NCBI GenBank assembly: GCA_905221605.1
Contig: CAJNDS010001724.1
Coordinates: 134,001 to 198,000, forward strand
DNA from: Symbiodinium natans
Taxonomy: Eukaryota > Sar > Dinophyceae > Suessiales > Symbiodiniaceae
Length of the DNA: 64,000 bases
Direction: 5' to 3'
In this document: positions 10,401-19,870 of the stretch, one piece after another
Layout: every line of letters starts with the position of its first letter
Position numbering within the stretch: position 1 is the stretch's first letter
Program-made: the position numbers and the translations under genes
The notes under the pieces: model-generated
Seen by the model: only the letters and a program-made list of their open reading frames with translations
Database searches by the model: none
Told to the model about the DNA's origin: nothing

Positions 10401-10586
10401 TCACACCCAGTAGTACCCAGCTTCCTTTTTTGGGGGCTGGGATCTCTCCTCAACCCGCTTCAAGCCAAAGAAAGTGACCTTGTTTCTTCTTATGTTGCTA
10501 GGCAAAGCCTTTCTTGGAGATTCATGGGAAGTTCTAAATCAGCGTCAGAAGTATGGCATTTTTCGCAACCTTAGCTACTGGGCTAC
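10401..10586. mobile_element. MITE family 2 copy with internal insertion
   Basis: Left CACACCCAGTAGTACCC, right TTAGCTACTGGGCTACTA. About 70 bases longer than the standard 114 bp element; the surplus sits near the centre (10497-10560). Confidence 0.7.
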
Positions 10587-10704
10587 TACTAGGGTATGTA
10601 TAACCCCAGTTATACGTTGGTTAAAAGTAGGCCCTAAACCCCAAACCCCAAACTCCAAACCCTAAACCCTAAACCCTACATGAAACCCCCAAAAGGAACC
10701 TTAG

Positions 10705-10788
10705 TTCAGAGCCTTCAGGCCATCCTGGAGATCGATGAGATGATCTTCGCCTCGCTGTTGCCCAAGACCCTGGGCCCTGAGTCTGCCA
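10705..10788 (+). CDS. exon with ILEIDEMIF motif
   Basis: Acceptor TTAG, frame VQSLQAILEIDEMIFASL then LPKTLGPESA, and a canonical GTAAGC donor at 10789. Continues the membrane-protein gene of 10279-10370. Confidence 0.6.
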
Positions 10789-11111
10789 GTAAGCCCTGAG
10801 ATTCAGGAGGGTATGGTTGAAGGTTCAGGGTTTAGGGTTTAGGGTTCAGGGTTTAGGGTTTAGGGTTTAAGGTTTAGGGTTTAGGGTTTAGGGTTTAGAG
10901 GGCAGGGTTCAGGGTTTAGGGGTCCAAGGTACTTGTATGTTTTGGTATATGGCACTGGGATGTCGTTGTCTTCCGAACGTCCTGGGTGCTGGGTATTTGC
11001 GGGGATTCTGTTCCTGTAGGCTACAAACGTCGAGCCCTCACTTGCCGCTCGGTTTAGGGTTTGGGGTTTAGGGTTTAGGGTTTAGGTTTAGCGTTCAGGA
11101 TTTAGGGTTTC

Positions 11112-11289
11112 GGGTGACCACGGTCCACCCTCAATCTGCCTTTTGGCACAAGATGTTCAACTGATGCCCTGTTCCCTAAGGGAGCTCTTTTTGCTTGCAA
11201 GGAAGATCCAGGTCGCCATCTACGAGTTGGAGGCCATCAACGTGAAGTACTCGCGTACGAAGAGCCAACTGGAAGCTGGCCAGAGCTAG
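11112..11289 (+). CDS. 3'-terminal exon, coiled-coil C-terminus
   Basis: Acceptor from the last TTTAG unit. Frame GDHGPPSICLLAQDVQLM, PCSLRELFLLARKIQVAI, YELEAINVKYSRTKSQLE, AGQS and TAG at 11287-11289 (about 59 codons). Amphipathic helical end. Closes the gene that contains 9102, 10279 and 10705. Confidence 0.65.
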
Positions 11290-11700
11290 TATTATTGTTA
11301 TTGTTTGTTTATTTCTAATACAGAAATAAGTATAGTTGTCAGGATTAGCATTTCCAGTAGTATGTCGAGCGCAGAAATAGTCTGTTATCATTATTGGTAC
11401 TATTTGTTAATTTGCGAAGCCTTTATCATACAGCAAGATCACGGCATGATGTTAGCAACATGGACAACAATGTGTGACAATACAAGAATGATATGAGAAT
11501 ACCATAGCAGAATAAATACAAAAACTAGAGTAGCCTCCACGTAGTAACGTAGTAGACGATCATGGGAACATTGAGTATTTGCGGGTGGACGGGAGTGGGG
11601 GCGATAGTTAGGGAAGAGAGTTTCGGGAGAGGTTCACGTTGGAGCTGGCGGTGGCGTCAGGCCCGTTGGGAGCCTTGAGGTGTTGCAAATGGGAGGTGTA

Positions 11701-11811
11701 CCTTGGGGACCAATTGAGCCTTAAAAGGGTTTATGGTTCATATGCCTTAACAGGGATTATAGTAGTATAGGGTATATGACCCCCAATTTGGGGGGTTCAT
11801 TTGCCCCAAGG
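11701..11811. mobile_element. MITE family 1 copy
   Basis: TIR CCTTGGGGACCAATTGAG at left and TTCATTTGCCCCAAGG at right; inner AAAGGGTTTATGGTTCATAT and TAGTATAGGGTATATGACC. This is the reference layout for family 1. Confidence 0.9.
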
Positions 11812-11992
11812 TCGGAATTCCGGCCAGCCCAGGCGTGGCCTCGACTAGCCGGTTGCGAGAAGGTTTAAGGGGTCGGGGTAATTGCACCTCACGCGAGTTA
11901 GACCATCATGCCGTACACCACACACCAAACTCAAATGGGTTCCGGCTGTCTGCAAATGCCAGTACCCACTATAAGCGCAACCGAAGCCTCAG

Positions 11993-12132
11993 CCCTTTAC
12001 TGCATATGGATGACAACTGAGGAAGGCTTCTTCATCTTCGTCATGGTGTTCGTCTTGGCCCTGACACCTTTGTTGCTTTGGGTGATGCCTCTGCAGCAGG
12101 CGATGATCGCCGTGAAGAAGGCTCGCGCGTGA
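11993..12132 (+). CDS. 3'-terminal exon with membrane helix
   Basis: Frame ALYCIWMTTEEGFFIFVM, VFVLALTPLLLWVMPLQQ, AMIAVKKARA and TGA at 12130-12132. One long helix then a lysine-rich tail. Codon use is strongly non-random. Start of the exon uncertain (AG at 11991-11992). Confidence 0.65.
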
Positions 12133-12286
12133 TTGTTTCTCTTTTCTGGTTATAGAAAGAGAGGTTTCGGGATGGCGAGACCTATTTCGCTTTACAAAAG
12201 TTTAGGGAAACGGGTTTACGGTATACGGTTACGAATGGGTTTAGGGTTCAAGGCATTCGGGGGGGTTTCAACCGCGCCACATGCAG

Positions 12287-12328
12287 GAGTACTGCGAGCA
12301 CAACCAAGACTTCGTCATGGCCTTCAAT
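12287..12328 (+). CDS. short exon
   Basis: GCAG acceptor, frame EYCEHNQDFVMAFNEDS, then a CCCTAAA array. Very plausible composition but only about 14-19 codons. A further open block (12503-12590: DGKKTTQVQATVTGS to TAA) lies just downstream. Confidence 0.4.
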
Positions 12329-12833
12329 GAGGACTCCCTAAACCCTAAACCCTAAACTCTAAACCCTAAACCCTCAACCCTGTCCATCAGAACCCAGACC
12401 TCGAGGGCCATCAGGGCGAAAAAAGAACCCATAAACCCTTAAACCCCAAACCCTAAACCCCTAAACTCCCAAACTCCTAAACTCCTAAACCCCAAACTCC
12501 TAAACCGGATGGCAAGAAAACAACCCAAGTTCAGGCAACGGTAACAGGGTCACTCACTCCTAGCTTCGAAAGTCCCTAAATCCTAGTTTCTCAATCCCCC
12601 CAAAACCCGAAACCCCAAACCCTAAAGCACTAACACCCTAAACCCTAAACACCCCAGAACCCTGAAGAATAGCTTTTCTAGCTCTCTGGGTTTTCTGGGG
12701 TGGCTCCGAGCTGCAAAACGGCTTTAGGGGGTGTGTGCAGGGTGTAGGGTTTAGGGTTTAGGGTTTAGGGTTTAGGGTTTAGGGTTTAGGGCTTAGGGCT
12801 TGGGGTCTAGGTTCGGAGCCCGCTGGAAGATAG

Positions 12834-12941
12834 GTCCTGCTCGAACTCCATGGGCGGCAGGAGCAGCAGCTGCCCATCGGAGTTCGCACGGTGCCCTTTG
12901 CAAATTTATCCGCTGCCTGTCTCAAGAGCTCAGCCTCATAA
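12834..12941 (+). CDS. exon ending in stop
   Basis: ATAG acceptor (12830-12833); frame VLLELHGRQEQQLPIGVR, TVPFANLSAACLKSSAS and TAA at 12939-12941. Good composition; could be the end of a gene or a donor may lie before the stop. Confidence 0.5.
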   Translation, partial: VLLELHGRQEQQLPIGVRTVPFANLSAACLKSSAS

Positions 12942-13025
12942 CCCCAAACCCTAAACCCTAAACCGCCTAACCCTAAACCCTAAACCCCAAACCCTAAACC
13001 CTAAACCCTAAACCCTAAACCCACG

Positions 13026-13117
13026 GCGGTTGGCGCGGCATCATTCCGTGAAGTTCGGTTTTTTAGCATCCTGGGAGCTGCAAATCGGCACAAGATCCAC
13101 CGGGACAGGCCAGACAC
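13026..13117 (+). CDS. exon interrupted downstream by a family 3 MITE
   Basis: Frame AVGAASFREVRFFSILGA then ANRHKIHRDRPDT. Ends inside GCAGCCT, which is repeated at 13451 on the other side of the element. Removing the element and one GCAGCCT rejoins the frame with 13451-13518 (RPDTQPQQAARS). Confidence 0.55.
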
Positions 13118-13124
13118 GCAGCCT

Positions 13125-13450
13125 AGGACCCAGAGTAGGCCCTTATTTCACGTTTACTTGGGGTTTCGGGTCTATAGGGTTTAGGGTTTAGGGCTTGGGG
13201 CTTAATTCGGGGTTAGGATGGTTTAGGGTTGAGGGTTTAGGGCGAGGACCCCTTCTTCCCCTTTTTTAGGGCTTTGGGTTCGGGCTTAGGACGCAGAGTA
13301 GGCTTATTCCTTTTTTTTTGGGGTTTAGGGTTTAGGGCTAGGACCCAGAGTAGGCGCTTATTCCTTCACTTTAGGGTTTAGGTTCCCTTAACAAACACAC
13401 TTCAATCCAAAAAGGGCAACCTTTGCATTTCTGGGTTGCTCTTGCGTCTA
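13125..13450. mobile_element. MITE family 3, left end amplified, 7-bp flanking repeat
   Basis: Left end AGGACCCAGAGTAGGCCC occurs three times (13125, 13289, 13336) before a single right end (AAAAAGGGCAACC...GTTGCTCTTGCGTCTA). Flanked by the direct repeat GCAGCCT at 13118-13124 and 13451-13457. It contains telomere-type units between the repeated left ends. Confidence 0.8.
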
Positions 13451-13518
13451 GCAGCCTCAGCAGGCAGCTCGTAGTGTTCAAGTCCTTCCCCTGAAAGCCA
13501 AGCAGAACGGCAGAGAGT
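13451..13518 (+). CDS. exon after family 3 MITE
   Basis: Continues 13026-13117 in phase: QPQQAARSVQVLPLKAKQ then NGRE. An alternative splice at CTCAG (13456-13460) would give RQLVVFKSFP and a stop, so the exact acceptor is open. Confidence 0.45.
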
Positions 13519-13638
13519 TTAGGGCTTAGGGGGTAGGTCTTAGGGCTAGAGCTTAGAGCTGAATTAGGGCTTAGGGCTTAGGGCTTCGTATCTCGTAATC
13601 CGTTTTTCGGGCTGATGGTTTTTGGAGTGAGAGCTCAG

Positions 13639-13715
13639 GATTCTTTCAGTCTCGGGGAGCTGGCTGTGGGCGAGCATGCCAAGGGGAACCTGGCCAACAT
13701 GCGGCTGGGCTGCAC
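13639..13715 (+). CDS. exon with good acceptor and donor
   Basis: GCTCAG acceptor and GTAACG donor at 13716. Frame DSFSLGELAVGEHAKGNL then ANMRLGCT. A soluble, mixed-charge segment. No telomere repeat on its immediate flanks. Confidence 0.55.
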
Positions 13716-14016
13716 GTAACGGAAAGGATGCTTTGTGGTACTTTACTGTAACTTTAGATCCTTACCTGTTTTGGGTTTATTGGGTTTCTTACTAAGGCAG
13801 CTAAAAGTTTAATTTATAGCTACCTTCCTGAGTGCAGCCAAGGATGATTGTCCTAAATCCGAAACCCTAAACCCTCTATATCTCTCTGAGGGTTCCCCCT
13901 CCCCTAAGCCTTTCCCCTCCACCAAACTTAAGAAGTGGGGGAGCTGGATGTATGGGAGACGGCAGGAAGCCCATCCCGGAACAAGAGATTGATGGGCCGC
14001 ACTGCTTTCAGTTGAG

Positions 14017-14160
14017 TGGGGGGAGGGTCAGCTCTTCTTACAGCGCCAGCACTCTTTTTCAAATCGCCGGATTCAGAAACAAGGGCCCTCAGCCTACCTG
14101 TTATACGCAGCAAGTGAGAGCAATACCACAATTAAGAAATCGAGGGCACACGCAGGTTGA
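14017..14160 (+). CDS. exon ending in stop; HMG-box-like start
   Basis: Frame WGEGQLFLQRQHSFSNRR, IQKQGPSAYLLYAASESN, TTIKKSRAHAG and TGA. The stretch KQGPSAYLLYA resembles the opening of an HMG box (K-x-P-x-S-A-Y), but the rest of the domain is not here. Two other + frames are open over most of the block, so this is provisional. Confidence 0.4.
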   Translation, partial: WGEGQLFLQRQHSFSNRRIQKQGPSAYLLYAASESNTTIKKSRAHAG

Positions 14161-14414
14161 GGGCCAGCTTGTTTGTAACTTTGGTGGCAGCAAGTCAGAG
14201 GTGGAATCCTGAGACAAGACATCCTACCCCTCAAGGTCCTAATTGGAAGGTCAGACGCCCCTTGAACAGGGCCTATAAGGTTCATCAGCATATCGGTGGA
14301 TGAACTCACCGAACACCGAAGGGCTGGGCTCAGGAAGGCTCTGATCCTCTTGTGTTTCCGGGTTAGGCGATCGTCTTCCTTTCTAAGGGGCAACTTGTGG
14401 CTTGTCTTCTTGAA

Positions 14415-14502
14415 ACTATATCCCTCTTGGGAATTATTTTTATCAAACCCCGAGAGGATATGAAAAAGACAATTGTTATTAAGGTTCTAAGGGGAGTATA
14501 GG
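14415..14502. mobile_element. small MITE-like family, pair with 29026
   Basis: TATATCCCTCTTGGGAATTA ... AACCCCGAGAGGATATG ... TTAAGGTTCTAAGGGGAGTA. The same ordered motifs recur at 29026-29127. Confidence 0.6.
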
Positions 14503-14709
14503 AAAGACAGAAAAGGGCATATCTAAACCTACATCATTGCTGCTGGCTTTTTAGCCTTTGGCGGCTACCGAAGAAGCCTTTAAGGCCTACAATGCCCACT
14601 AGTAGGAGCTGTTGATTTCTCAGGCTGGGGTTTAGGGTTTAGGGTTTAGCACAGGAGCCCTGAAGCAAAAAGGGTTTAGGATTTAGGGTTTAGGGTTTAG
14701 GGTTTGCAG

Positions 14710-14811
14710 CTCAGGTCAGTGGCCAAGTACATCTCTTTTGCAGCTGACACGGACAGGGCTGTGCGGTTGAAGCCCTTAGCGAAACTCTGCATGCAGTACC
14801 TGCTTGTCTGA
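14710..14811 (+). CDS. 3'-terminal exon
   Basis: TTTGCAG acceptor next to a TTTAGGG array; frame LRSVAKYISFAADTDRAV, RLKPLAKLCMQYLLV and TGA at 14809-14811. Helical, basic. Confidence 0.6.
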   Translation, partial: LRSVAKYISFAADTDRAVRLKPLAKLCMQYLLV

Positions 14812-15000
14812 TGGTAGTTAAGACCCAAGTACAAACCCAGACATTCATGCACCCCAAACCCTCATCTCTAAACCCAATCGCTTGCAGTCATTTGCCCGAA
14901 AACTTTGCTTACATACCCCTTGACCTCCCCTCCCTAAGCGCTAAACCCTTCACCCTAAACCTTAAGCCCAAAATCCTATAAACCTAAAGCCATCCCATAG

Positions 15001-15115
15001 TCCTTATGTCCGGAGGACGCGTTCGCGGCTAACCTGGCGATGACCATGGAGGAGGCAGCCAACCGCTTTCCTTTCTGCACCTCGGCCGTCAGAGTTCCTG
15101 TGAAGGCTTCAGGCT
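15001..15115 (+). CDS. exon, unknown
   Basis: Frame SLCPEDAFAANLAMTMEE then AANRFPFCTSAVRVPVKA, abutting a MITE family 1 copy at 15116. Good codon pattern; about 38 codons. Confidence 0.5.
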
Positions 15116-15196
15116 CCTTGGGTACGAATTCAACCCTAAAAGGGGTTTAGGGTTTTGGGTACGACCCCAATTTTAGGTTTCATGTGGTCCTCAAGG
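15116..15196. mobile_element. MITE family 1, short copy
   Basis: CCTTGGGTACGAATTCAACC at left, TTCATGTGGTCCTCAAGG at right, centre deleted so that telomere-like AAAGGGGTTTAGGG remains. Confidence 0.75.
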
Positions 15197-15257
15197 CTAA
15201 GGCCTGCTGTGTAAGAACCCGAGCCAGCAGCAAAGCATGATCCCCTATTCATTCCTT

Positions 15258-15373
15258 GGTAGCATGGTGGTACCCTTTACCCTGTGATTTTGCTTCTGGG
15301 CTTCCCTTATAAAGTACCCAACCCCAAAGTGCCCCCTCTATTCTAATGTGATTACGGGGCTACCGAGACTCCG
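15258..15373. mobile_element. MITE family 2 variant
   Basis: GTAGCATGGTGGTACCC at left, ACGGGGCTACCGAG at right, inner TTCCCTTATAAAGTACCC. The next exon (15368-15427; DSGPSASLPLRLVTPSPK, stop after KKP) starts at its right end. Confidence 0.7.
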
Positions 15374-15574
15374 GCCCATCTGCCTCGCTGCCCCTAAGGC
15401 TTGTCACCCCGAGTCCGAAAAAGAAACCCTAAACCTCCTGAGCCCTCCAAGAAGGTGCCTAAACCCCTAAACCCTGAACCCTGTAACCCCTAAACTCCTA
15501 AACCCCTAAACCCCAAGACCCTAAACGTTTAAGCAACCGAGCCCGAAACCCTAAAAGAAAGAAAGCCATGCCCT

Positions 15575-15665
15575 AAAACCCTAAACCCTAAACCCTAAAC
15601 CCTAAGCCCTAAACCCTAAACCCTAAACCCTAAACCCTAAACCCTAAACCCTAAACCCTAAACCT
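15575..15665 (-). repeat. CCCTAAA array
   Basis: Perfect CCCTAAA units with one CCCTAAG variant. Confidence 0.95.
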
Positions 15666-15702
15666 AAGCGGGTGGCAAAAAAACCCTAAACCCTAAACCC
15701 CA

Positions 15703-15778
15703 AACCGGAAAGTTTTGAGGCCTCGACGCAGAGCAATGGCACACCGAAGCAGGGTCTCCCGCCTTGCCTTTGCCCTTT
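15703..15778 (+). CDS. short exon
   Basis: Frame ESFEASTQSNGTPKQGLP then PCLCPLG between a CCCTAAA patch and a TTTAGGG array. About 25 codons. Confidence 0.4.
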
Positions 15779-15864
15779 GGGGGTTTAGGGTTTAGGGTTT
15801 GGGGTTTAGGGTTTAGGCCTTTGGCTTTTCTGGGATGGGACTTTCCCTTACCCCTTGTTTCTTC

Positions 15865-15960
15865 GTAGGGAATGAGGGAATTAGGACCCTACAAAATCTT
15901 GAAGGGATTATACAGACTACCCAGGGTACCTCATTCCCTCATTCTCTACTAAGAACCAGC
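15865..15960. mobile_element. MITE family 8 copy
   Basis: GTAGGGAATGAGGGAATTAG at left and TCATTCTCTACTAAGAACCAG at right (inverted), with GGTACCTCATT inside. Pair with 48786-48885. Confidence 0.75.
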
Positions 15961-16227
15961 CAGTCAAGGGTTTAGGGTTTCACTACCCTGTAACTAGGGT
16001 TTGGGGTTTAGGGTTTAGGGTTTCTAAAACCCCATAACTAGGGGTGGAGTTTAGGGTGTTGGGTTGCCCTGTACTTGCTGTACCCTATCAATATCATATA
16101 GTTCGCCTACTACACCATAGTTGCCCTATGGATAACCTTATGAGCCTATGGGCAACCCACAAACTTTCCGCCTTAATCCAATATCACTGTTTCAAGTGAC
16201 CTCATCTCGACAATCTTGGACTTGCAG

Positions 16228-16299
16228 ATTTGGGCACATGAGGAGAGAATTAACCTCCCTCCGCCTCCGACGTCATTTCTGGCTGAGAGAGAGGGTTGA
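16228..16299 (+). CDS. exon ending in stop
   Basis: CTTGCAG acceptor; frame IWAHEERINLPPPPTSFL then AEREG and TGA at 16297-16299. Confidence 0.5.
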   Translation: MWAHEERINLPPPPTSFLAEREG

Positions 16300-16312
16300 G
16301 GCAACAATTTGA

Positions 16313-16504
16313 ATGATGTTGAGCCAAGACCCAGATGTGTATGTGCAGTTTCAGTTTGAGCTAGTACTGAGGCAAGATGCAGCCAGAAGCAAGCATATGC
16401 GGGGGATTGAACAAATTGGGCGCGAGCCCGATACCTACAGAACCCAAACCTACATTGCTAGCAGGTGCGTGCTGCAAAACCTTGTAGAACAACTTGACAA
16501 GTAG
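16313..16504 (+). CDS. small ORF/exon, helical
   Basis: ATG to TAG, 63 codons: MMLSQDPDVYVQFQFELV, LRQDAARSKHMRGIEQIG, REPDTYRTQTYIASRC, VLQNLVEQLDK. Highly protein-like, alpha-helical, no repeat content. It could be a 3'-terminal exon (16228-16299 then being in a different frame) or a small gene. A MITE family 2 copy lies 50 bases downstream. Confidence 0.6.
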   Translation: MMLSQDPDVYVQFQFELVLRQDAARSKHMRGIEQIGREPDTYRTQTYIASRCVLQNLVEQLDK

Positions 16505-16553
16505 GTTTGGGCTCTTAAATGCTGGAAGCCTTGCTTCATGCAAGTGTCCCAAA

Positions 16554-16666
16554 CTAGGATGCCCAGTAGTACCCTTATTCCCTTTTTGGTAGGTTTAGGT
16601 TCCCTTATAAACCCCTTTAGGCAAAAAAGGGCACCCTTTTGCATCCTAGTTTACTGGGCAACCTAG
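16554..16666. mobile_element. MITE family 2 copy (best preserved)
   Basis: CTAGGATGCCCAGTAGTACC at left and GTTTACTGGGCAACCTAG at right, 113 bp, inner CCCTTTAGGCAAAAAAGGGC. No telomere-type array inside. Confidence 0.9.
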
Positions 16667-16887
16667 CAAAGCAGTTTAAACCCCACAGCTTCCCCAACTC
16701 GAACCCTTGAGCCTTGACACCCTTTACCCCCAAAACAACCCAGAACCTCAGCCGTGAACCTCAACGCCAACCTCACAGCACCCCAAACCCTAAACCCTAG
16801 ACGCTAAACCCTAAACCCTAAATACTATAAACCCAAAAAAGAAGGCCTAAACCCTAAACCCTATAAACCCGAAAAAGAAGGCCTCAG

Positions 16888-16955
16888 CTGGTCGCTGGCT
16901 ACGGACCCCACTTCCGGAGCGCGGCGGCGATGCCCCTTCACCTGAGCTCTGAAAG
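16888..16955 (+). CDS. short exon
   Basis: GCCTCAG acceptor (16881-16887), frame QLVAGYGPHFRSAAAMPL then HLSSE, into a telomere-type array. A further short exon-like block is at 17721-17742 (LLVAVLVV with GTGAGT donor). Confidence 0.4.
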
Positions 16956-17090
16956 GGTTTAGGTTCTAGGGTTTAGGGTTTAGGGTGTAGGGTGTAGGGT
17001 TTAGGGTTTAGGGTTACACCCTCCAAGCCCGCTGCAAAAGGGCTTACGGTTTAGGGATTAGGGTTTCCCCTATGCACCCCATAAACCCTG

Positions 17091-17175
17091 CTTGGAGGTA
17101 CATGGGTAGTTGCAAGTAGGGTTATAAGTAAGGTAACTCTATTGATGACCTTTTTTAGGGTACTTGCAACCCTAG
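17091..17175. mobile_element. MITE family 4, partial
   Basis: Left end CTTGGAGGTACATGGGTAGT and inner AGTAGGGTTATAAGTA; the right end is degraded (GTACTTGCAACCC). Confidence 0.6.
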
Positions 17176-17619
17176 TTTTCAGTCGCTATACGTCTTATCA
17201 AGTGCCCTCTATGTAACCCTAAACCCTAGACCTCTATGTACACCCTAAACCCTAAACCCTAAGCTTTAGATTTAGGAAAGGGTCCTTGCGCTGACAGCCG
17301 GACGTTGCATGGACCATCGCAAGCTTTGAGAAGGAGACCCAAACGACTTGACAACTGAAGGGTTTGAGGAGACTTCCGGAAAAGCCTACACTTCAAGCCC
17401 GCAAACCGAGCAGGCTCCCGAAAGCCTACACCCTCAGCCCTAAACCCTAAACCCTAGCCAACCCCTGAAGCTCTCTGCTGCCGAGGGTGGGCCAGTTGGG
17501 TGCTGAGACATGTGCGGAACTGGCCCACATGTGTGAGGCCGGGTTTAGGGTTGAGGGGTTAAACCCTAAACCCTTAAACCCCAAAACCCCAAAACCCTAC
17601 AACCCTAAAACCTAAAGCC

Positions 17620-17690
17620 TAAACCCTAAGCCCTAAGCCCTAAGCCCTAAGCCCTAAGCCCTAAGCCCTAAGCCCTAAGCCCTAACCGCC
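17620..17690 (-). repeat. variant array CCCTAAG
   Basis: Eight or so identical CCCTAAG units inside a longer CCCTAAA region: a single-base telomere variant that has been homogenised locally. Confidence 0.9.
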
Positions 17691-17799
17691 AGATTCTGAA
17701 AACGGAGCTTTCGGGGCTTAAGGTTGCTGGTCGCAGTGCTCGTTGTGAGTCTTTCTGGCTTTTTTTAACCTCCGGCCTAGATACAGAACAAGAATAAGA

Positions 17800-17895
17800 A
17801 TGGGTTTAGGGTTCAGGGTTCAGGGTTCAGGGTTTAGGGTTTAGGGTTTAGGGTTTAGGGTTTGGGGTTCAGGGTTTAGGGTTTAGGGTTTGGCG
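17800..17895 (+). repeat. TTTAGGG/TTCAGGG array
   Basis: Mixed TTCAGGG and TTTAGGG units followed by a possible coding block (17929-18075, basic, open to TAG; low confidence). Confidence 0.9.
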
Positions 17896-18333
17896 TTCAG
17901 GGCTTAGGTTGAGAGATTCGGGCTGAGGAGGTGCCTTTGCGGGCTTCATGTGGTAGAAAGAGACAGGTCAGGCCCAGGCTGCGTATGTCGGAGCCTCTGA
18001 TGCTGAGAAGACTTCGCCTTTCATCCCCTCCATCTAACGCTGTAGACCCCCTAGTAGCACTGACATTCGCTTTAGCACGATAGTGTGGGGAGGTTGCATC
18101 CCTTGCCCACCTCCTCTTCTTGCACCTCGACTCTCTACAGACATTTTCGGGTTGATGTGTGTTGCTGCCACTGCTCCCTTCGGGCTTGTCTTTATTTTAG
18201 TGTTGCCGTTTAGGGCCCTATAGAGCCCAAATCTTCACGAGCTGCCCCAACTTCACAGCAACGATTGCAAGCATCATCTTGCAGTAAGTGCCCACATGCG
18301 TCCACAAGGAGCTGCTACTCCCATACCCCGGAG

Positions 18334-18969
18334 ATGTTGCGCGTGCTGAATACTGCTGGGGAAGAGCTTGCCTCCCTCACCGGAGTACGGTGGATGGAGT
18401 TGCGTGATGGTGTCGGTTCCGTGACATCTCTGAAGCGCCACTTGCGCAACACCTCGGGGTCTCCAGAGAGCATGCAGCAGCTGCTGCATGAAAGCCGTTG
18501 CTTGGACGACATGGAAGTAGTGGATGCGCCCATGGATTTGCAGCTTGTGCTGGTATCTGTACCTCCTACTAGAAGTGACTTCTTGGATGCTGCAGAGCAT
18601 GGAAATATTGCAGTTGTGCGTTACCTGCTTGAGCGCGGCGTCAACATGAATGTGCGCATGCTTCGTGAAGATCAGAGCTATGACGGGGTTATCAGATACA
18701 CGTGGAGGAGAACGAGTCCAGCTCTGTTCCGCGCATGTGCCACAGGCCACCTCGATGTCGTGCGTCTACTGCTTGAAGAGAGGGCTGACACAAGCTTCAA
18801 GGGCTGGGGTACCGCCCTGAGAGAAGCGATTGCACATGACCGAGTTGAGGTGGTGCGAATGCTGCTTGCAGCTGGCGTTGGCGTTGATGAGCAAGACGGC
18901 GATGTCGTGAGAGACCACACTTGGGTTCAGGATTTGCTGACGGAAGCTGGCGTGCCCAGGGCGTCATGA
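18334..18969 (+). CDS. ubiquitin-like + ankyrin-repeat protein, single exon
   Basis: Intact ORF of 211 codons from ATG 18334 to TGA 18967-18969. Residues 1-72 form a ubiquitin-like fold region (MLRVLNTAGEELASLTGV ... SVTSLKRHLRN ... LLHESRCLDD ... LQLVLVSVPP), the usual N-terminus of a large dinoflagellate ankyrin family. Ankyrin repeats follow: DFLDAAEHGNIAVVRYLL, ALFRACATGHLDVVRLLL, ALREAIAHDRVEVVRMLL, with matching G-[AV]-[DN] loops. The protein should act as a protein-interaction scaffold; partner unknown. The start is chosen because MLRV is the family N-terminus; the frame also extends upstream to an ATG at 18265. Unlike its neighbours the gene has no introns and no telomere repeats inside, suggesting retro-insertion or recent origin. 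Short antisense frames are shadows. Confidence 0.9.
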   Translation: MLRVLNTAGEELASLTGVRWMELRDGVGSVTSLKRHLRNTSGSPESMQQLLHESRCLDDMEVVDAPMDLQLVLVSVPPTRSDFLDAAEHGNIAVVRYLLERGVNMNVRMLREDQSYDGVIRYTWRRTSPALFRACATGHLDVVRLLLEERADTSFKGWGTALREAIAHDRVEVVRMLLAAGVGVDEQDGDVVRDHTWVQDLLTEAGVPRAS

Positions 18970-19690
18970 CCCTTCGCCCGTCCCTTCATGCCTTCATGAA
19001 GTTTCTGCGACACCTGTGCAGAAAAGCGATCCCTTGAAAACACGCAACGACCCGATGAAGCCGTCGTCGGCCCTACACCTAGACCTCACCTGCTGGGGAG
19101 CTGCGGATCTAGCTACCCCTTTCCATGAGTTCCCACGAGTGCCTGCGACAAGTGATGTAGTCCCCCGAAACCCTGCCCTAAACCTTCAACCCTAAATCCC
19201 TACCAAACCCTGCATGACGTCACTAGCTTCGGTGCTCGGTCCAGGCAGCTAGGTCGGCTTCCCTTGCAGGTTGCCAGGTTTTTTGTTTAATGGGTAGTTC
19301 TCTAAGTTAGGATGCCTGTTTTGGGTCCTATGATAGTACGGCCCCCGTTCAAAGAAATTCAAAGCGGTCACTGCTTCAAAAGCATGGTCCCTGTTAGGGT
19401 TACTGATATAAGGCGGCCCCTATTATTTAGGGTACCCCGAAAAGGGGACTGTGACTTAGAGAACTGCCGTAGTGGGACCCCATAACTTGGACAACTACCC
19501 AAACCCTCTCTCCTAAACCCTGAAACTCTAAACGGGAACTCTAAACCCCAAAACCCTCTTACCAACCGAAGGCCTAAACATCCCTAAACCCCAAACCCCA
19601 AACCCTAAACCCGAAACCCTAAACCCTAAACCCTAAACCCTGAACCCTGAACCCTAAACCAAAACCCTAAACCCTAAACCTACTAAGAAC
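18970..19690. other. downstream region, repeat and MITE remnants
   Basis: Follows the ankyrin stop. 19300-19490 has paired motifs (GGTACCCCGAAAAGGGGAC, ATTATTTAGGGTACC) resembling 36715-36850 and may be another small element family. CCCTAAA units fill 19560-19680. No gene seen. Confidence 0.5.
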
Positions 19691-19692
19691 CA

Positions 19693-19762
19693 GCAAGCAG
19701 CAGGATGCCAACTCCCGCCTGCTGCGCCTGGTTTGCGGGAGGACCCTTTGCTCAGAAAGGCT
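19693..19762 (+). CDS. short exon
   Basis: Frame SKQQDANSRLLRLVCGRT then LCSERL, preceded by a remnant of the family 8 right end (TACTAAGAACCAG) that supplies the AG. Confidence 0.4.
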
Positions 19763-19763
19763 T

Positions 19764-19870
19764 TGGTTTAGGGTTTAGGGTTTAGGGTTTAGGGTTTAGG
19801 GTTTAGGGCTTAGGGTTTAGGGTTTAGGGTTCAGGGTTCAGGGTTTAGGGTTTAGGGTTTAGGGTTTACC
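19764..19870 (+). repeat. TTTAGGG array with TTCAGGG variants
   Basis: About 15 units, mostly perfect. Confidence 0.95.

Noticed and set aside
14017-14160. HMG-box gene
   Set aside because: Only the KQGPSAYLLYA start resembles the family; the rest of the domain is absent and other frames are open.
15001-15240. Frame restoration across the family 1 copy at 15116
   Set aside because: Excision leads to an immediate TAA with every border tried, so it is not counted as an intron example; it could equally be the end of the gene.
18230-18333. Spliced-leader relic upstream of the intronless ankyrin gene
   Set aside because: I looked for the dinoflagellate leader ending in TTGGCTCAAG here and found no match, so retro-insertion rests on lack of introns only.
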